Shown: piece by piece, positions 19,570 through 29,869 of the stretch | How the letters are laid out: the number at the start of each line of letters is the position of its first letter | How positions within the stretch are numbered: the stretch's first letter is position 1 | DNA from: Lysobacter oculi | GTDB lineage: Bacteria; Pseudomonadota; Gammaproteobacteria; Xanthomonadales; Xanthomonadaceae | Direction of reading: 5' to 3' | NCBI RefSeq assembly: GCF_003293695.1 | Contig: NZ_CP029556.1 | Coordinates: 134,001 to 198,000, forward strand | DNA: 64,000 nucleotides | The notes under the pieces: model-generated | Database searches by the model: none | Seen by the model: only the letters and a program-made list of their open reading frames with translations | Told to the model about the DNA's origin: nothing | Program-made: the position numbers and the translations under genes

Positions 19570-20579
19570 GGGACGAAGCCACCGACCGCCTGACCATCGT
19601 GGTCGCCGCCTACAACGAGGCGGAGGCGCTGCCGTTGCTGCACGCGCGCCTGTTGCCGGTGCTGGCGGCGATGGGCGATGTCGATGCCCGCATTCTGTAT
19701 GTCGATGACGGCAGCAGCGACGCGACCTGGCCGGTGATGCGCCAGCTGGCCGCGGATGATCCGCGCGTCGGGCTGCTGCGGCTGTCGCGCAACTTCGGCA
19801 AGGAGGCGGCGCTGACCGCGGGCCTGGACATGGTCGGTGGTGGCGCGGCGATGATCCTGGATGCCGACGCGCAGGATCCGCCGGAGCTGATTCCGCAGTT
19901 CGTGGCGAAGTGGCGCGAAGGCTTCGACAACGTCTATGGCCGCCGCAGCGAACGCGCCGGCGAAGGCTGGGCCAAGCGCGCGACGGCTTCGATGTTCTAT
20001 CGCGTCATCGGCCGGCTTTCGCGCACGCCCGTGCCCGAAGACACCGGCGACTTCCGCCTGCTGTCGCCGCGTGCCTTGGCGGCATTGCGCGAACTGCGCG
20101 AGCGCCATCGCTTCATGAAAGGCCTGTTCGGCTGGGTCGGTTTCAACGGCGCCGAGATCGCCTACGAGCGCGAGGCCCGCGTCGCCGGCCGCAGCAAATT
20201 CAATTTCTGGAAGCTGTGGAACCTGGCGCTGGAAGGCATCACCAGCTTCTCCACCGCGCCGCTGCGCATCAGCACCTACTGCGGCCTGCTCACCGCGCTG
20301 GTCGCGCTGGCCTACGGCATCTACGTCATCGTCAAGGCGCTGCTATACGGCGACCCGGTGGCCGGCTGGCCGAGCATGATGGCGGTGATCCTGTTCCTGG
20401 GCGGCGTGCAGCTGATCGCGCTGGGGATGATCGGCGAATACCTGGGCCGGCTCTACGTGGAGGCCAAGCAGCGCCCGCTCTACGTGGTTGCGGACTGGCA
20501 ACCGGGCGAGGGCCCGGCGTATGCTGGCCGCGGATCCGGAACGAGGAGCGGCCATGCGTCAGGTGCGGCATCTGCTTGA
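19566..20579 (+). CDS. GT2 glycosyltransferase, DPM1/GtrB-like
   Basis: A 337-residue family 2 glycosyltransferase. The GT-A core shows VVAAYNEAEALP, YVDDGSSDATWP and the DxD motif in ILDADAQDPPE, then a C-terminal pair of membrane helices (about 235-260 and 270-295). This is the architecture of polyprenyl-phosphate glycosyltransferases (GtrB, ArnC, Dpm1-like), which load a sugar onto undecaprenyl phosphate for transfer outside the membrane. The sugar is unknown. The ATG overlaps the mtgA stop by 4 bases; the CBS gene starts inside its last 26 bases. Confidence 0.88.
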   Translation: MRDEATDRLTIVVAAYNEAEALPLLHARLLPVLAAMGDVDARILYVDDGSSDATWPVMRQLAADDPRVGLLRLSRNFGKEAALTAGLDMVGGGAAMILDADAQDPPELIPQFVAKWREGFDNVYGRRSERAGEGWAKRATASMFYRVIGRLSRTPVPEDTGDFRLLSPRALAALRELRERHRFMKGLFGWVGFNGAEIAYEREARVAGRSKFNFWKLWNLALEGITSFSTAPLRISTYCGLLTALVALAYGIYVIVKALLYGDPVAGWPSMMAVILFLGGVQLIALGMIGEYLGRLYVEAKQRPLYVVADWQPGEGPAYAGRGSGTRSGHASGAASA

Positions 20580-20985
20580 ATCGAAACGGCCCGGCGTGGT
20601 GACCATCGCGCCCGAGGCCCCGGTGATCGAGGCGCTGAAACTGATGGCCGACCACGGCGTCGGCGCGGTGCTGGTGATGGAGGGCGGCCAGAAGCTGGTC
20701 GGCATCCTCTCCGAGCGCGACTACGCGCGGAAGGTGGTGCTGCTCGGCCGCACCTCGGCGACCACGCCGGTCAGCGAGATCATGAGCCACCAGGTGGTCT
20801 GCGGGCGGCTGGCCGACAGCGTCGACCAGTGCATGCAGGTGATGACCGACAAACGCATCCGCCACCTGCCGATCCTGGAGCACAAGGAAGTCGTCGGCAT
20901 CGTCTCGATCGGCGACCTGGTCAAGGCCGTCATCGACGACCAGCAGGTCCAGCTGCGGCATCTGCAGGACTACATCGTCTCCTGA
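20554..20985 (+). CDS. Tandem CBS-domain protein
   Basis: A 143-residue protein made almost entirely of two CBS motifs (about residues 10-65 and 75-130; SERDYARKVVLLGR ends the first and GDLVKAVIDDQ the second). CBS pairs bind adenosyl ligands such as AMP, ATP or NAD; stand-alone forms like this are regulatory, with unknown partners. I chose ATG 20554, with ACGAGGAG about 4 bases upstream, over an earlier in-frame start because the extra residues are arginine-rich antisense-like sequence. It overlaps the glycosyltransferase gene by 26 bases and converges on the AsmA gene. Confidence 0.9.
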   Translation: MRQVRHLLESKRPGVVTIAPEAPVIEALKLMADHGVGAVLVMEGGQKLVGILSERDYARKVVLLGRTSATTPVSEIMSHQVVCGRLADSVDQCMQVMTDKRIRHLPILEHKEVVGIVSIGDLVKAVIDDQQVQLRHLQDYIVS

Positions 20986-21009
20986 GCGCGTGCCCGGCCG
21001 GCCTGCCGG

Positions 21010-23001
21010 TCACTTCCCGCCGCAGTACTGCCTGCCCTTGGCGTTGCCGAGGTCGGTGGTGGCCACAAGCGCCGCCGCCGGCGCGGTGATCGCGCCGAGC
21101 GCCGCCGCCGCCGCCGCGCGCAGGCCCATGCGCTTGTAGTCGGGGCGGATGTTCGGGTGCTTGAAGCTGCCTTCCACATACAGCGGCGAGCGCAGCGAGA
21201 GCGGGCTGAAGCGCCGCGTCTTCGGCTTGAGCGTCAGGTCCAGGCGCTCGTTGCGCAGGTCGATGGTGCCGGTGCCGGTGATCACCGTCTCGCTGGTGTC
21301 GAAGGCGAGCGCGCGCGGCGTCATCACCCCGTTCTTGACCGCGAAATCGCCGAACGCGCAGCGGATCGGGATCTGCTTGTCGCCGGTCAGCTTGACCTTG
21401 AGGATGCCGGCGATGTCGATGGCGGCCAGTTCCATGAGCATCTTGCTGATCCGGCCTTCGCCCATGCCGACGTCGGCATCGCCGCTGGCGTTGCCGCGCA
21501 TCGCGGCGATGGAATTGCCGGTGGTCGCGATGTGGATGTCGCCGCCGAGCCGCCCGATGGCGGTCTTGCCGAGTTCCGCCTTCGGCATAAGCTTGCCGAG
21601 CGTGAGGCCCTTCGCGGCGATGTCGGCGCGGGTGCGGATGGTCTTCTCGCGCGCGTCCATGCGGATGACCGAGCGGATGTTGCCGTCCGCCACGCCGAAG
21701 TTGAGCGGGTTGAGCGTCAGCACGCCGGCCTTGAGAGCGAGCTTGGCGTCCATGTCGTCCACCGGCAGGCGCTGGGTGTTGATGCGGGCGGCGCGCAGGC
21801 GGACGTTGGCATCCATCGCCCTCAGCTTCTCCAGCTTGAACTCGTCGCGCGGGAACAGCTTGCCGCTGGCTTCCTGGCTGGCCGCCTTGGCCGCAAGTTC
21901 GGGATTGGTCTTCTCGCCGCCGCCGGCCTTGGGCGCGCCGCCGATGAAACCGGCGAGATCGTCCAGGTCCAGCCGCTTCGAGCGCAGGTCGGCATCCAGG
22001 CGCGGGCGCGGCTTGCCGGTGGTGAAGTGGGCGAAGCCGGCCAGGTCGCTGTCGCCGACCTTGCCGGTGAAGCCGTCGTACTTCCACGTGCTGCTGGCGG
22101 GTGAATTGACCACGCGGGTCAGCCGGCCGTTCAGGCTGTAGGGCGGCGTGGGCGGCAGCGCGAGGCCGAGCAGCGGGTACAGGTCGTCGAGGTTCTGGCC
22201 GCTGAGCGCCACCTGCAGGTTGAAGTCGCGCATGCGCAGCGGGTCGAGCAGGGTGCCGCGTGCATGGGCGCGGGTCGGGCCGGCCACGGCGCGGACGTCG
22301 ATGCGGTAGGGTTCGTCGGGGTTGCGCAGGTCCAGCGGCGATTCGCCGCGGCCTTCGAGCGTGAACGGGTTGCCCTTCCAGCGGCCCTTGCCGGCGACCA
22401 CGATCGGCGGGCCGCTGTCCTTTTCGCCGGCCTTTTCGCTGTCCACCGTGATGTCGATGTCGGTCTTTCCTTTCGCATCGACGAAGCGCAGGCGCCCGCC
22501 ATCGACCCACAGGCTGCGGAATTCCGGCTGCCTGCCACGGCTGTCTTCCTGATCCTTGAACACCCAGTTGCCCTTGCCGTCCGGGCCGGTTTCCAGCAGC
22601 AGGTCGGGTTTCGTGAGGCGCAGTTCGGGGATGCGGAAATCGCGCTTGAAGATCGCCGGCCACAGCGCGAAGGAGAACGTGAGGCGGTCGGTCTTCGCCA
22701 TCTGCGCTTCCTTCGACCAGGCCGCGTTGCCGAAGCGCAGGCGGTCGGCGCTGACCTGCGTCATCCGGCCCAGGTCGACATCCAGATCCCCATCGATATG
22801 GAGTTCGCGGCCGGTTTCCGCCTTGACGAGGTGCTCGATGGGGCGGCGGAACCAGTTCCAGTCCCAGAGCAGCAGGAGCACCACGATGCCCGCCACCAGC
22901 ACGCCCAGCGCGGTCAGCCACGGGTGGCGACGCGGCCAGATCGGCGTGCGCGCCGGGTCATCGGGCTTGGGGGTGGATTCGGGCGATGCGGCTTGGTTCA
23001 T
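21010..23001 (-). CDS. AsmA-family protein
   Basis: A 663-residue protein with one N-terminal membrane helix (about residues 31-48, ALGVLVAGIVVLLLLWDW) and a long periplasmic beta-rich part. GRELHIDGDLDVDLGRMTQVSADRLRF is the AsmA N-terminal region; the C-terminal part holds RNERLDLTLKPKTRRFSPLSL, typical of AsmA/TamB-like bridge proteins thought to carry lipids between membranes. The C-terminal residues include a Cys (QYCGGK). I chose MNQAASPES; an ATG 7 codons earlier (23022) is also possible. Confidence 0.88.
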   Translation of the reverse strand: MNQAASPESTPKPDDPARTPIWPRRHPWLTALGVLVAGIVVLLLLWDWNWFRRPIEHLVKAETGRELHIDGDLDVDLGRMTQVSADRLRFGNAAWSKEAQMAKTDRLTFSFALWPAIFKRDFRIPELRLTKPDLLLETGPDGKGNWVFKDQEDSRGRQPEFRSLWVDGGRLRFVDAKGKTDIDITVDSEKAGEKDSGPPIVVAGKGRWKGNPFTLEGRGESPLDLRNPDEPYRIDVRAVAGPTRAHARGTLLDPLRMRDFNLQVALSGQNLDDLYPLLGLALPPTPPYSLNGRLTRVVNSPASSTWKYDGFTGKVGDSDLAGFAHFTTGKPRPRLDADLRSKRLDLDDLAGFIGGAPKAGGGEKTNPELAAKAASQEASGKLFPRDEFKLEKLRAMDANVRLRAARINTQRLPVDDMDAKLALKAGVLTLNPLNFGVADGNIRSVIRMDAREKTIRTRADIAAKGLTLGKLMPKAELGKTAIGRLGGDIHIATTGNSIAAMRGNASGDADVGMGEGRISKMLMELAAIDIAGILKVKLTGDKQIPIRCAFGDFAVKNGVMTPRALAFDTSETVITGTGTIDLRNERLDLTLKPKTRRFSPLSLRSPLYVEGSFKHPNIRPDYKRMGLRAAAAAALGAITAPAAALVATTDLGNAKGRQYCGGK

Positions 23002-23079
23002 CGGGTCGGCACATTCCTTCATGCCGGCCCACCTTCAAGGCGCAAGGGTCAAACAGCGGTGAATGCCGCCGGTTTCCGT

Positions 23080-23733
23080 TCAGGCAGCGGGCACGACCAG
23101 CGCCCAGACCGCGATGAAATGGCAGACCGTGCCGGCGACCACGAAGCCGTGCCAGATCGCGTGCGCGTAGGGCATGCGCTTCTGCATGTAGAAGACGGTG
23201 CCGAGCGTGTAGCAGATGCCGCCGGCCAGCAGCCAGCCGAACACCCAGCCCGACAGCGCCGCATAGACCGGCTTGGCCGCGAGCATCACCAGCCAGCCCA
23301 TCGCGATGTAGATGAGCGTCGAGACCAGCTTGAAGCGGCCGGTGAAGAACAGTTTGAAGACGATGCCGAGCGCGGCCAGCGTCCAGATCGCCGCGAACAG
23401 CTGCCAGCCCAGCCGGCCGTGCAGCGCGGTCAGGGTGAACGGGGTGTAGGTACCGGCGATCAGCAGGTAGATCGCGCAGTGGTCGACGATCTTCAGCCGC
23501 GCGCGATGTTTCGCATCGACCGCGCGGTGGTAGGCGGTGCTGGCGAGGTAGAGCCCGAGCATCGCCAGCGAGAACACCAGCGCCGACACCCACTGCCAGG
23601 TGTCGCCGCGCAGGGAGGCGTAGGCCACCATGACCAGGCCGGAGGCGAAGGCGGCGGCCGCGCCGATGCCATGCGTCCAGACGTTGGCACGTTCTTCGGC
23701 GGGTGAATATGCGGATGCGTACGGTGCGCCCAT
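23080..23733 (-). CDS. PAQR/hemolysin III family membrane protein
   Basis: A 217-residue protein with seven hydrophobic segments. The family residues are visible: [16 protein letters not shown] near the N-terminus, STAYHR in the second region, [16 protein letters not shown] in the middle and [19 protein letters not shown] near the end; the Ser, Asp and His residues form the putative zinc site. Despite the hemolysin III name, bacterial members are better described as PAQR-like membrane hydrolases of unknown substrate (YqfA-like). It starts 30 bases after the prfC end on the same strand. Confidence 0.9.
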   Translation of the reverse strand: MGAPYASAYSPAEERANVWTHGIGAAAAFASGLVMVAYASLRGDTWQWVSALVFSLAMLGLYLASTAYHRAVDAKHRARLKIVDHCAIYLLIAGTYTPFTLTALHGRLGWQLFAAIWTLAALGIVFKLFFTGRFKLVSTLIYIAMGWLVMLAAKPVYAALSGWVFGWLLAGGICYTLGTVFYMQKRMPYAHAIWHGFVVAGTVCHFIAVWALVVPAA

Positions 23734-23762
23734 GCCGCGAGCATACACGGCAGGGGCGACGG

Positions 23763-25366
<1,604 letters not shown>

Positions 25367-25415
25367 GCGGGCTGGGACGCGGGCGCGTCCGGCAAGAGTC
25401 GTGGGAAAGCGCGGA

Positions 25416-26255
25416 TTATAGCGGCGAAGGCGCTTCGGCCCGGCGCGGCAGGCGCAGCTCGCCCTCGTCGCTGGCCATCCGGAACGGCACCGATTCCAGC
25501 CGCAGCCCGCGGTTGACCTGCACCGCGAAGTGCAGGTGTGGCCCGGTGGACCAGCCGGAATTGCCGCTTCGGGCGATCAGCTGGCCGGCTTCGACCGGAT
25601 GCCCCGGCGCCACCGACAGGCTGCCGCGCTGCAGGTGGGCGTAGACCGCCATGCTGCCGTCGGCGTGGAGGATGCGGACGAGGTTGGCCTGGTCCAGCTG
25701 GCCGGTGGTGTCGGCGAAGCGGCCTTCGGCCTGCATCACCGTGCCGGCGCGGGCGGCGACCACCGGCGTGCCGACCGGCGCGGCGAAGTCGATGGCCTGG
25801 CGGTTCTCGGCATCGGCATGGCTGAACGTGCCTTCCGGCAGCTGGCCGACGCGGACCTGCGGCAGCCGCAGCGGGAAGCGGTAGACGACGTCGCCTGCCA
25901 TCGCGCCGGGCAGGCCGGGCACCGCCCGCAGCTTCAGTTGCAGGGCGGCGCCGGCATCGCGCCGGGCCAGTGGATAGCTTCCGGGCGCGGGCAGGGTCCG
26001 TTGCAGGGGTGTGGGCGATGCGCCTTCGACCCGCACCTCGACCGGCCCGGCGATGTCGCTGTCCACCCAGACCTCGCGCGTGCTGCCGGTGCGCGTCACC
26101 CGCAGGCGCACGGCGGCGCTGGGGGCTTTGGCGTTTGCGGTCGATGTGGCGGGGGCGCTGGTTTTCGGCGGCCATGACAGCCATTGCGCCTCGGCGCGCG
26201 GGGCGATGAGGGCCGCGACGAACAACAGCGGCAGGGCGATGGGGGAAGCGCGCAT
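25416..26255 (-). CDS. M23-family (LytM) peptidase, secreted
   Basis: A 279-residue protein with a signal peptide ([17 protein letters not shown]...AEA-Q). The N-terminal half is beta-rich; the C-terminal half is a LytM domain, with [21 protein letters not shown] (His...Asp zinc ligands, the spaced form of HxxxD), YAHLQRG and GPHLHFAVQ (HxH). Such enzymes cleave peptidoglycan cross-bridges or, if degenerate, activate amidases; here the visible ligands look intact. I chose the start before the signal peptide rather than 17 codons upstream. It diverges from the riboswitch-controlled methionine operon. Confidence 0.88.
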   Translation of the reverse strand: MRASPIALPLLFVAALIAPRAEAQWLSWPPKTSAPATSTANAKAPSAAVRLRVTRTGSTREVWVDSDIAGPVEVRVEGASPTPLQRTLPAPGSYPLARRDAGAALQLKLRAVPGLPGAMAGDVVYRFPLRLPQVRVGQLPEGTFSHADAENRQAIDFAAPVGTPVVAARAGTVMQAEGRFADTTGQLDQANLVRILHADGSMAVYAHLQRGSLSVAPGHPVEAGQLIARSGNSGWSTGPHLHFAVQVNRGLRLESVPFRMASDEGELRLPRRAEAPSPL

Positions 26256-26327
26256 CGCCCGATTATCCGCATTGCGCACCCTACGCGACCGCATCGAAAA
26301 ATCCATCGCTCAATGCGCATGAAGCGA

Positions 26328-26356
26328 TTGACAAACCGGAAGGCGGCGGGCAAGCT
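26328..26356 (+). promoter_or_regulatory. Promoter of the methionine operon
   Basis: A perfect -35 hexamer TTGACA (26328-26333) is followed after 17 bases by a poor -10 (CAAGCT, 26351-26356). The start point would fall near 26363, right at the beginning of the riboswitch aptamer, which supports the call. Confidence 0.5.
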
Positions 26357-26364
26357 GCGGCCAT

Positions 26365-26467
26365 CCATCGAGATCGGCTGAGGGAAAGGCCCTTTGAAGC
26401 CGAGGCAACCTGGACATCCGTCCAAGGTGCCAATTCCTGCGGGGGCGCATGCCCGCCGCGCAGATGG
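26365..26467 (+). promoter_or_regulatory. SAM-I (S-box) riboswitch aptamer
   Basis: The conserved core is visible: AGATCGGCTGAGGGAAAGG, then GGCCCTTTGAAGCCGAGGC and AACC, then GGTGCCAATTCCTGC, matching the S-box consensus segments in order. The closing stem P1 can form between CCATC (26365-26369) and GATGG (26463-26467). S-adenosylmethionine binding would switch off the downstream homoserine acyltransferase, trans-sulfuration and homoserine dehydrogenase genes. The core, order and gene context agree; fold and ligand binding are inferred. Confidence 0.88.
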
Positions 26468-26475
26468 TTGAGCAC

Positions 26476-26536
26476 GCGCATCGAGCGTCGCCCGACAGAT
26501 GCGCACCGACGGGAACTCGAGGCTTCAAGGAGTTCC
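26476..26536 (+). promoter_or_regulatory. Riboswitch expression platform with RBS-masking hairpin
   Basis: Two stems follow the aptamer. GCGCATC (26476-26482) pairs with GATGCGC (26498-26504), with an inner GTCG/CGAC stem. GGAACTC (26512-26518) pairs with GAGTTCC (26530-26536), and the right arm includes most of the Shine-Dalgarno AAGGAG (26527-26532) just before the ATG at 26539. No T-run follows, so control is probably at translation initiation rather than by termination. How the first stem switches with SAM is inference. Confidence 0.6.
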
Positions 26537-26538
26537 GC

Positions 26539-27549
26539 ATGAGTCTGGTCGCCGCGCTGCAGGTTTCCCCTCCTCCCGCTTCGCCGTGTACGTATGCGGT
26601 CGCGTCGCCCGTCGAAACCCCGGTCGACGTGGCCGAGCGCGGCGAGCACGCGTGCACGCTGGCGCTCCGCCATGCAGGGCGGCGGCCGGTGCGTGTCCGC
26701 TGGGAACTGTGCGGGCCGGCCGACGCGCCCTTGCTGGTCGTGGCCGGTGGCATTTCCGCGCACCGCCACGTCATCGCCCACGACCGCGATGGCGCGGCGG
26801 GCTGGTGGCAGGCGCAGGCGGGCCTGCTGCGCCGGTTCCGCGTGCTGGCGATCGACTGGCTGGGCGATGGCGACGGGCTCGACGTGCCGCTGGACAGCGC
26901 CGACCAGGCCGATGCGATTGCCGTCGTGCTCGACGCGCTGCAGCTGCCGGAGCTGCATGCCTTCGTCGGCGCGTCGTATGGCGCGATGGTCGGGTTGCAG
27001 TTCGCCGCGAAGTATCCGCAGCGCCTCGCCTCGCTGGTGGCGATCAGCGGTGCGCATCGTGCCCACCCGTGGTCGAGCGCGCTGCGTTCGGTGCAGCGCA
27101 AGATCGTGGCACTGGGCGCGGCCAATGACGATCCCGGCGGCCTGGCGCTGGCACGCCAGCTGGCGATGCTCTCCTACCGCACGCCCAAGGAATTCGCCGA
27201 GCGCTTCGCCGCGCCGGTGGAAGTGCGCGACGACCGCGCCGAATGTCCCGCCGAACCCTATCTGGAAGCCTGCGGCCAGCGCGCGCTGACGCGCTTCGAT
27301 GCCGTGGCCTACCGCCGCCTCTCCGAATCCATCGACCTGCACCGGGTCGAGCCCGAAGCAGTGCGCGTGCCGCTGTCGGTCGTCGCCATCGACAGCGACC
27401 TGCTGGTCCCGCGCGAGGACCTGGCCGAACTCGCCGTGCGCGCCCCCGACGCCTGGCTTCAGGTCATCGCCAGCCGCTACGGCCACGACGCCTTCCTGAA
27501 AGAAACCGCGGCCATCGCCGCCGCCCTCCACGCTGCCCTGGATGCCTGA
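26539..27549 (+). CDS. metX: Homoserine O-acyltransferase, MetX type (probably succinyl)
   Basis: A 336-residue alpha/beta-hydrolase-fold enzyme activating homoserine for methionine synthesis. The nucleophile elbow GASYGAMVG holds the catalytic Ser; the Asp is in VVAIDSDLLV and the His in SRYGHDAF. The oxyanion region LVVAGGISAHRHV is MetX-like. In Lysobacteraceae several MetX-type enzymes have been shown to use succinyl-CoA rather than acetyl-CoA (MetXS), so the acyl donor cannot be settled by family alone. I chose ATG 26539, 3 bases after the RBS-bearing hairpin. One base separates its stop from the next start. Confidence 0.88.
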   Translation: MSLVAALQVSPPPASPCTYAVASPVETPVDVAERGEHACTLALRHAGRRPVRVRWELCGPADAPLLVVAGGISAHRHVIAHDRDGAAGWWQAQAGLLRRFRVLAIDWLGDGDGLDVPLDSADQADAIAVVLDALQLPELHAFVGASYGAMVGLQFAAKYPQRLASLVAISGAHRAHPWSSALRSVQRKIVALGAANDDPGGLALARQLAMLSYRTPKEFAERFAAPVEVRDDRAECPAEPYLEACGQRALTRFDAVAYRRLSESIDLHRVEPEAVRVPLSVVAIDSDLLVPREDLAELAVRAPDAWLQVIASRYGHDAFLKETAAIAAALHAALDA

Positions 27550-27550
27550 C

Positions 27551-28735
27551 ATGAGCCTTGAAACCAATATCGCCACCCGCGCCGTGCGTGCCGGCATCGA
27601 CAGCGACACCGCCTTCGGTGCGGTCACCCCGCCGCTGGTGCTGTCCTCCAACTTCAGCTTTGCCGGCTTCAACGAGAAGCGCCGTTACGACTACACCCGC
27701 AGCGGCAACCCGACCCGCGACCTGCTGGGCGATGCGCTGGCGGAACTGGAAGGCGGCGCCGGTGGCGTCATCACCGCGACCGGCATGGCCGCGATCACGC
27801 TGGCGCTGAACGCGCTGCTGGAACCGGGCGACCTGCTGGTGGTCCCGCACGATGCCTACGGCGGCAGCTGGCGGCTGTTCAACGCGCTGGCGAAGAAGGG
27901 CGCGTTCGAACTGGCCACGCTCGATTTCGGTGACGAGTCGGCGCGTGCGGACGTGTTCGCGCGCGGACCGAAGCTGGTCTGGATCGAGACGCCCTCCAAC
28001 CCGCTGCTGCGCATCACCGACCTTGAGCAGGTGGTGGGCGAGGCGAAGGCGGCGGGTGCCCGGGTGCTGGTCGACAACACCTTCCTCTCGCCGCTGTGGC
28101 AGCGCCCGCTGGCTTTCGGCGCCGACGCGGTGCTGCACTCCACCACCAAGTACATCAACGGCCACAGCGACGTGGTCGGCGGTGCGCTGGTCGCGCACGA
28201 CGCCGCGCTGCACGAACAGTTCACCTGGTGGGCCAATGCGCTCGGCATCACCGGCGCGCCGTTCGACAGCTTCCTGACCCTGCGCGGCCTGCGCACGCTC
28301 GGCGCGCGCCTGCGCGTCCACGAGGAGAACACCCACGCCATCGCCGAACTGCTGGAAGGCCATCCCGCAGTGCGCGCGCTCTACTGGCCGGGCCTGAAGT
28401 CGCATCCCGGGCATGAGGTCGCGGCGCGCCAGCAGCAGGGCTTCGGCGCGATGCTCTCGTTCGAGCTGGAGGATGAAGCGGCGGTGCGCGCCTTCGTCGA
28501 TGGCCTGCATTGCTTCACGCTGGCCGAATCGCTGGGCGGCGTGGAAAGCCTCATCGCCCACCCCGCCACCATGACCCACGCCGCGATGACGCCGGAAGCT
28601 CGCGCCCATGCCGGCATCCGCGACGGCCTGCTGCGGCTGTCGGTGGGCATCGAGCATGTCGATGATCTGATCGCCGACCTGCGCGCGGCGCTGGCCCGCG
28701 TGGCGCGCTGTCGTACCCGGGCGCTGGCCGCATGA
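27551..28735 (+). CDS. metB: Cystathionine gamma-synthase / O-succinylhomoserine (thiol)-lyase
   Basis: A 394-residue PLP enzyme of the Cys/Met metabolism family that joins activated homoserine to cysteine or sulfide. The PLP lysine is in HSTTKYINGHSDVVGG; the N-terminal FNEKRRYDYTRSGNPTRDLL and GGAGGVITATGMAA are family signatures. Sequence alone does not separate cystathionine synthesis from direct sulfhydrylation. Start at ATG 27551, one base after the acyltransferase stop (an ATG three codons earlier overlaps it). It overlaps homoserine dehydrogenase by ATGA. Confidence 0.92.
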   Translation: MSLETNIATRAVRAGIDSDTAFGAVTPPLVLSSNFSFAGFNEKRRYDYTRSGNPTRDLLGDALAELEGGAGGVITATGMAAITLALNALLEPGDLLVVPHDAYGGSWRLFNALAKKGAFELATLDFGDESARADVFARGPKLVWIETPSNPLLRITDLEQVVGEAKAAGARVLVDNTFLSPLWQRPLAFGADAVLHSTTKYINGHSDVVGGALVAHDAALHEQFTWWANALGITGAPFDSFLTLRGLRTLGARLRVHEENTHAIAELLEGHPAVRALYWPGLKSHPGHEVAARQQQGFGAMLSFELEDEAAVRAFVDGLHCFTLAESLGGVESLIAHPATMTHAAMTPEARAHAGIRDGLLRLSVGIEHVDDLIADLRAALARVARCRTRALAA

Positions 28736-29817
28736 AACGCGAAGCACGCGTGGTGTTGCTCGGCACCGGCACGGTCGGGGCGGCCTTCGTCGCCCGCCAT
28801 GCGCGGCTGCGTGCGGCGGGAGTGGCGGTGCCGGGCATCCGCGCCATCGCCAACAGCCGGGGCTGGTGCGAGTGCAGCCAAGCCTCGCCGGAAGCGGTGT
28901 CGAAGGTGCTGCACGGCTCCCCCGCCGCGCGCGATGCGGCGTGGTTGGCCAAGGCGCATTTCGATGCCGGCGACATCGTGGTCGATGCCAGCGCCAGCGA
29001 TCTGCTGGCCGCGCGTCATGCCGAATGGCTGGCGCAGGGCGTGCACGTGGTCACCGCCTGCAAGCTGGGGCAGGGCACTTCGCTCGCGCGTTGGCAGGCG
29101 ATCCGCGCGGCGGCTGGCGCGGGTGCCGCCGGCTATGGCGACAGCGCGACCGTCGGCGCCGGCCTGCCGCTGCTGCGCTCGCTGCGCGAACTGCGTGCCG
29201 GTGGCGACCGCATCCACGCGATCGCCGGCGTGCTGTCGGGCTCGATGGACTGGCTGTTCAACCATTACGACGGCAAGCGGCCGTTCTCCGGCTTCGTGCG
29301 CGAGGCGCGGGATGCCGGCTACACCGAGCCCGATCCGCGCGACGACCTGTCCGGCGAGGACGTGCGCCGCAAGCTGCTGATCCTGGCGCGCGCGTCCGGC
29401 ATCGAACTGGATGCGGAGGCCGTGCAGGTCGATTCGCTGGTGCCCGAGGCGCTGGTCCATCTGCCCGCGCGCCAGCTGCATGCCGCCTTGCCCGCGCTCG
29501 ACGAGCCCCTGCGCCAGCGCTACGCCGAGGCCTACCGCAACAACGAGGTGCTGAAGTTCATCGCCCGCTGCGAAGGGGGCGTGGCCCGGGTCGGGCTGGA
29601 AGCGCTGCCGGCCGATCATCCGCTCGCCGCCGGGGCCGGCACCGACAACCGCGTCGCGATCTGGACCGACCGCTATCGCGAACAGCCGCTGGTCATCCAG
29701 GGCCCGGGTGCGGGTGCGGAAGTGACGGCAGCGGCCTTGCTCGATGACGTGCTGCGCTTCGCCGCGTTGCCGCGTCCGGCGGCGCTGGCCAGCGTGCCGA
29801 GGCAGGCGGCGGCCTGA
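28732..29817 (+). CDS. hom: Homoserine dehydrogenase, stand-alone
   Basis: A 361-residue enzyme reducing aspartate semialdehyde to homoserine, the substrate of the first gene in this operon. The nucleotide-binding start VVLLGTGTVGAAF and the catalytic-domain segment GVLSGSMDWLFNHYDG with YTEPDPRDDLSGEDVRRKLL are diagnostic; K and D in the latter fit the catalytic residues. No aspartokinase or ACT domain is present, so feedback control is likely at the riboswitch. The start overlaps the previous stop by 4 bases. Confidence 0.93.
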   Translation: MKREARVVLLGTGTVGAAFVARHARLRAAGVAVPGIRAIANSRGWCECSQASPEAVSKVLHGSPAARDAAWLAKAHFDAGDIVVDASASDLLAARHAEWLAQGVHVVTACKLGQGTSLARWQAIRAAAGAGAAGYGDSATVGAGLPLLRSLRELRAGGDRIHAIAGVLSGSMDWLFNHYDGKRPFSGFVREARDAGYTEPDPRDDLSGEDVRRKLLILARASGIELDAEAVQVDSLVPEALVHLPARQLHAALPALDEPLRQRYAEAYRNNEVLKFIARCEGGVARVGLEALPADHPLAAGAGTDNRVAIWTDRYREQPLVIQGPGAGAEVTAAALLDDVLRFAALPRPAALASVPRQAAA

Positions 29818-29869
29818 GCCCGCCTGCGAGGCGTGATGGCGTGCCAGCCGCCCGCGCTATCATCGCCCC

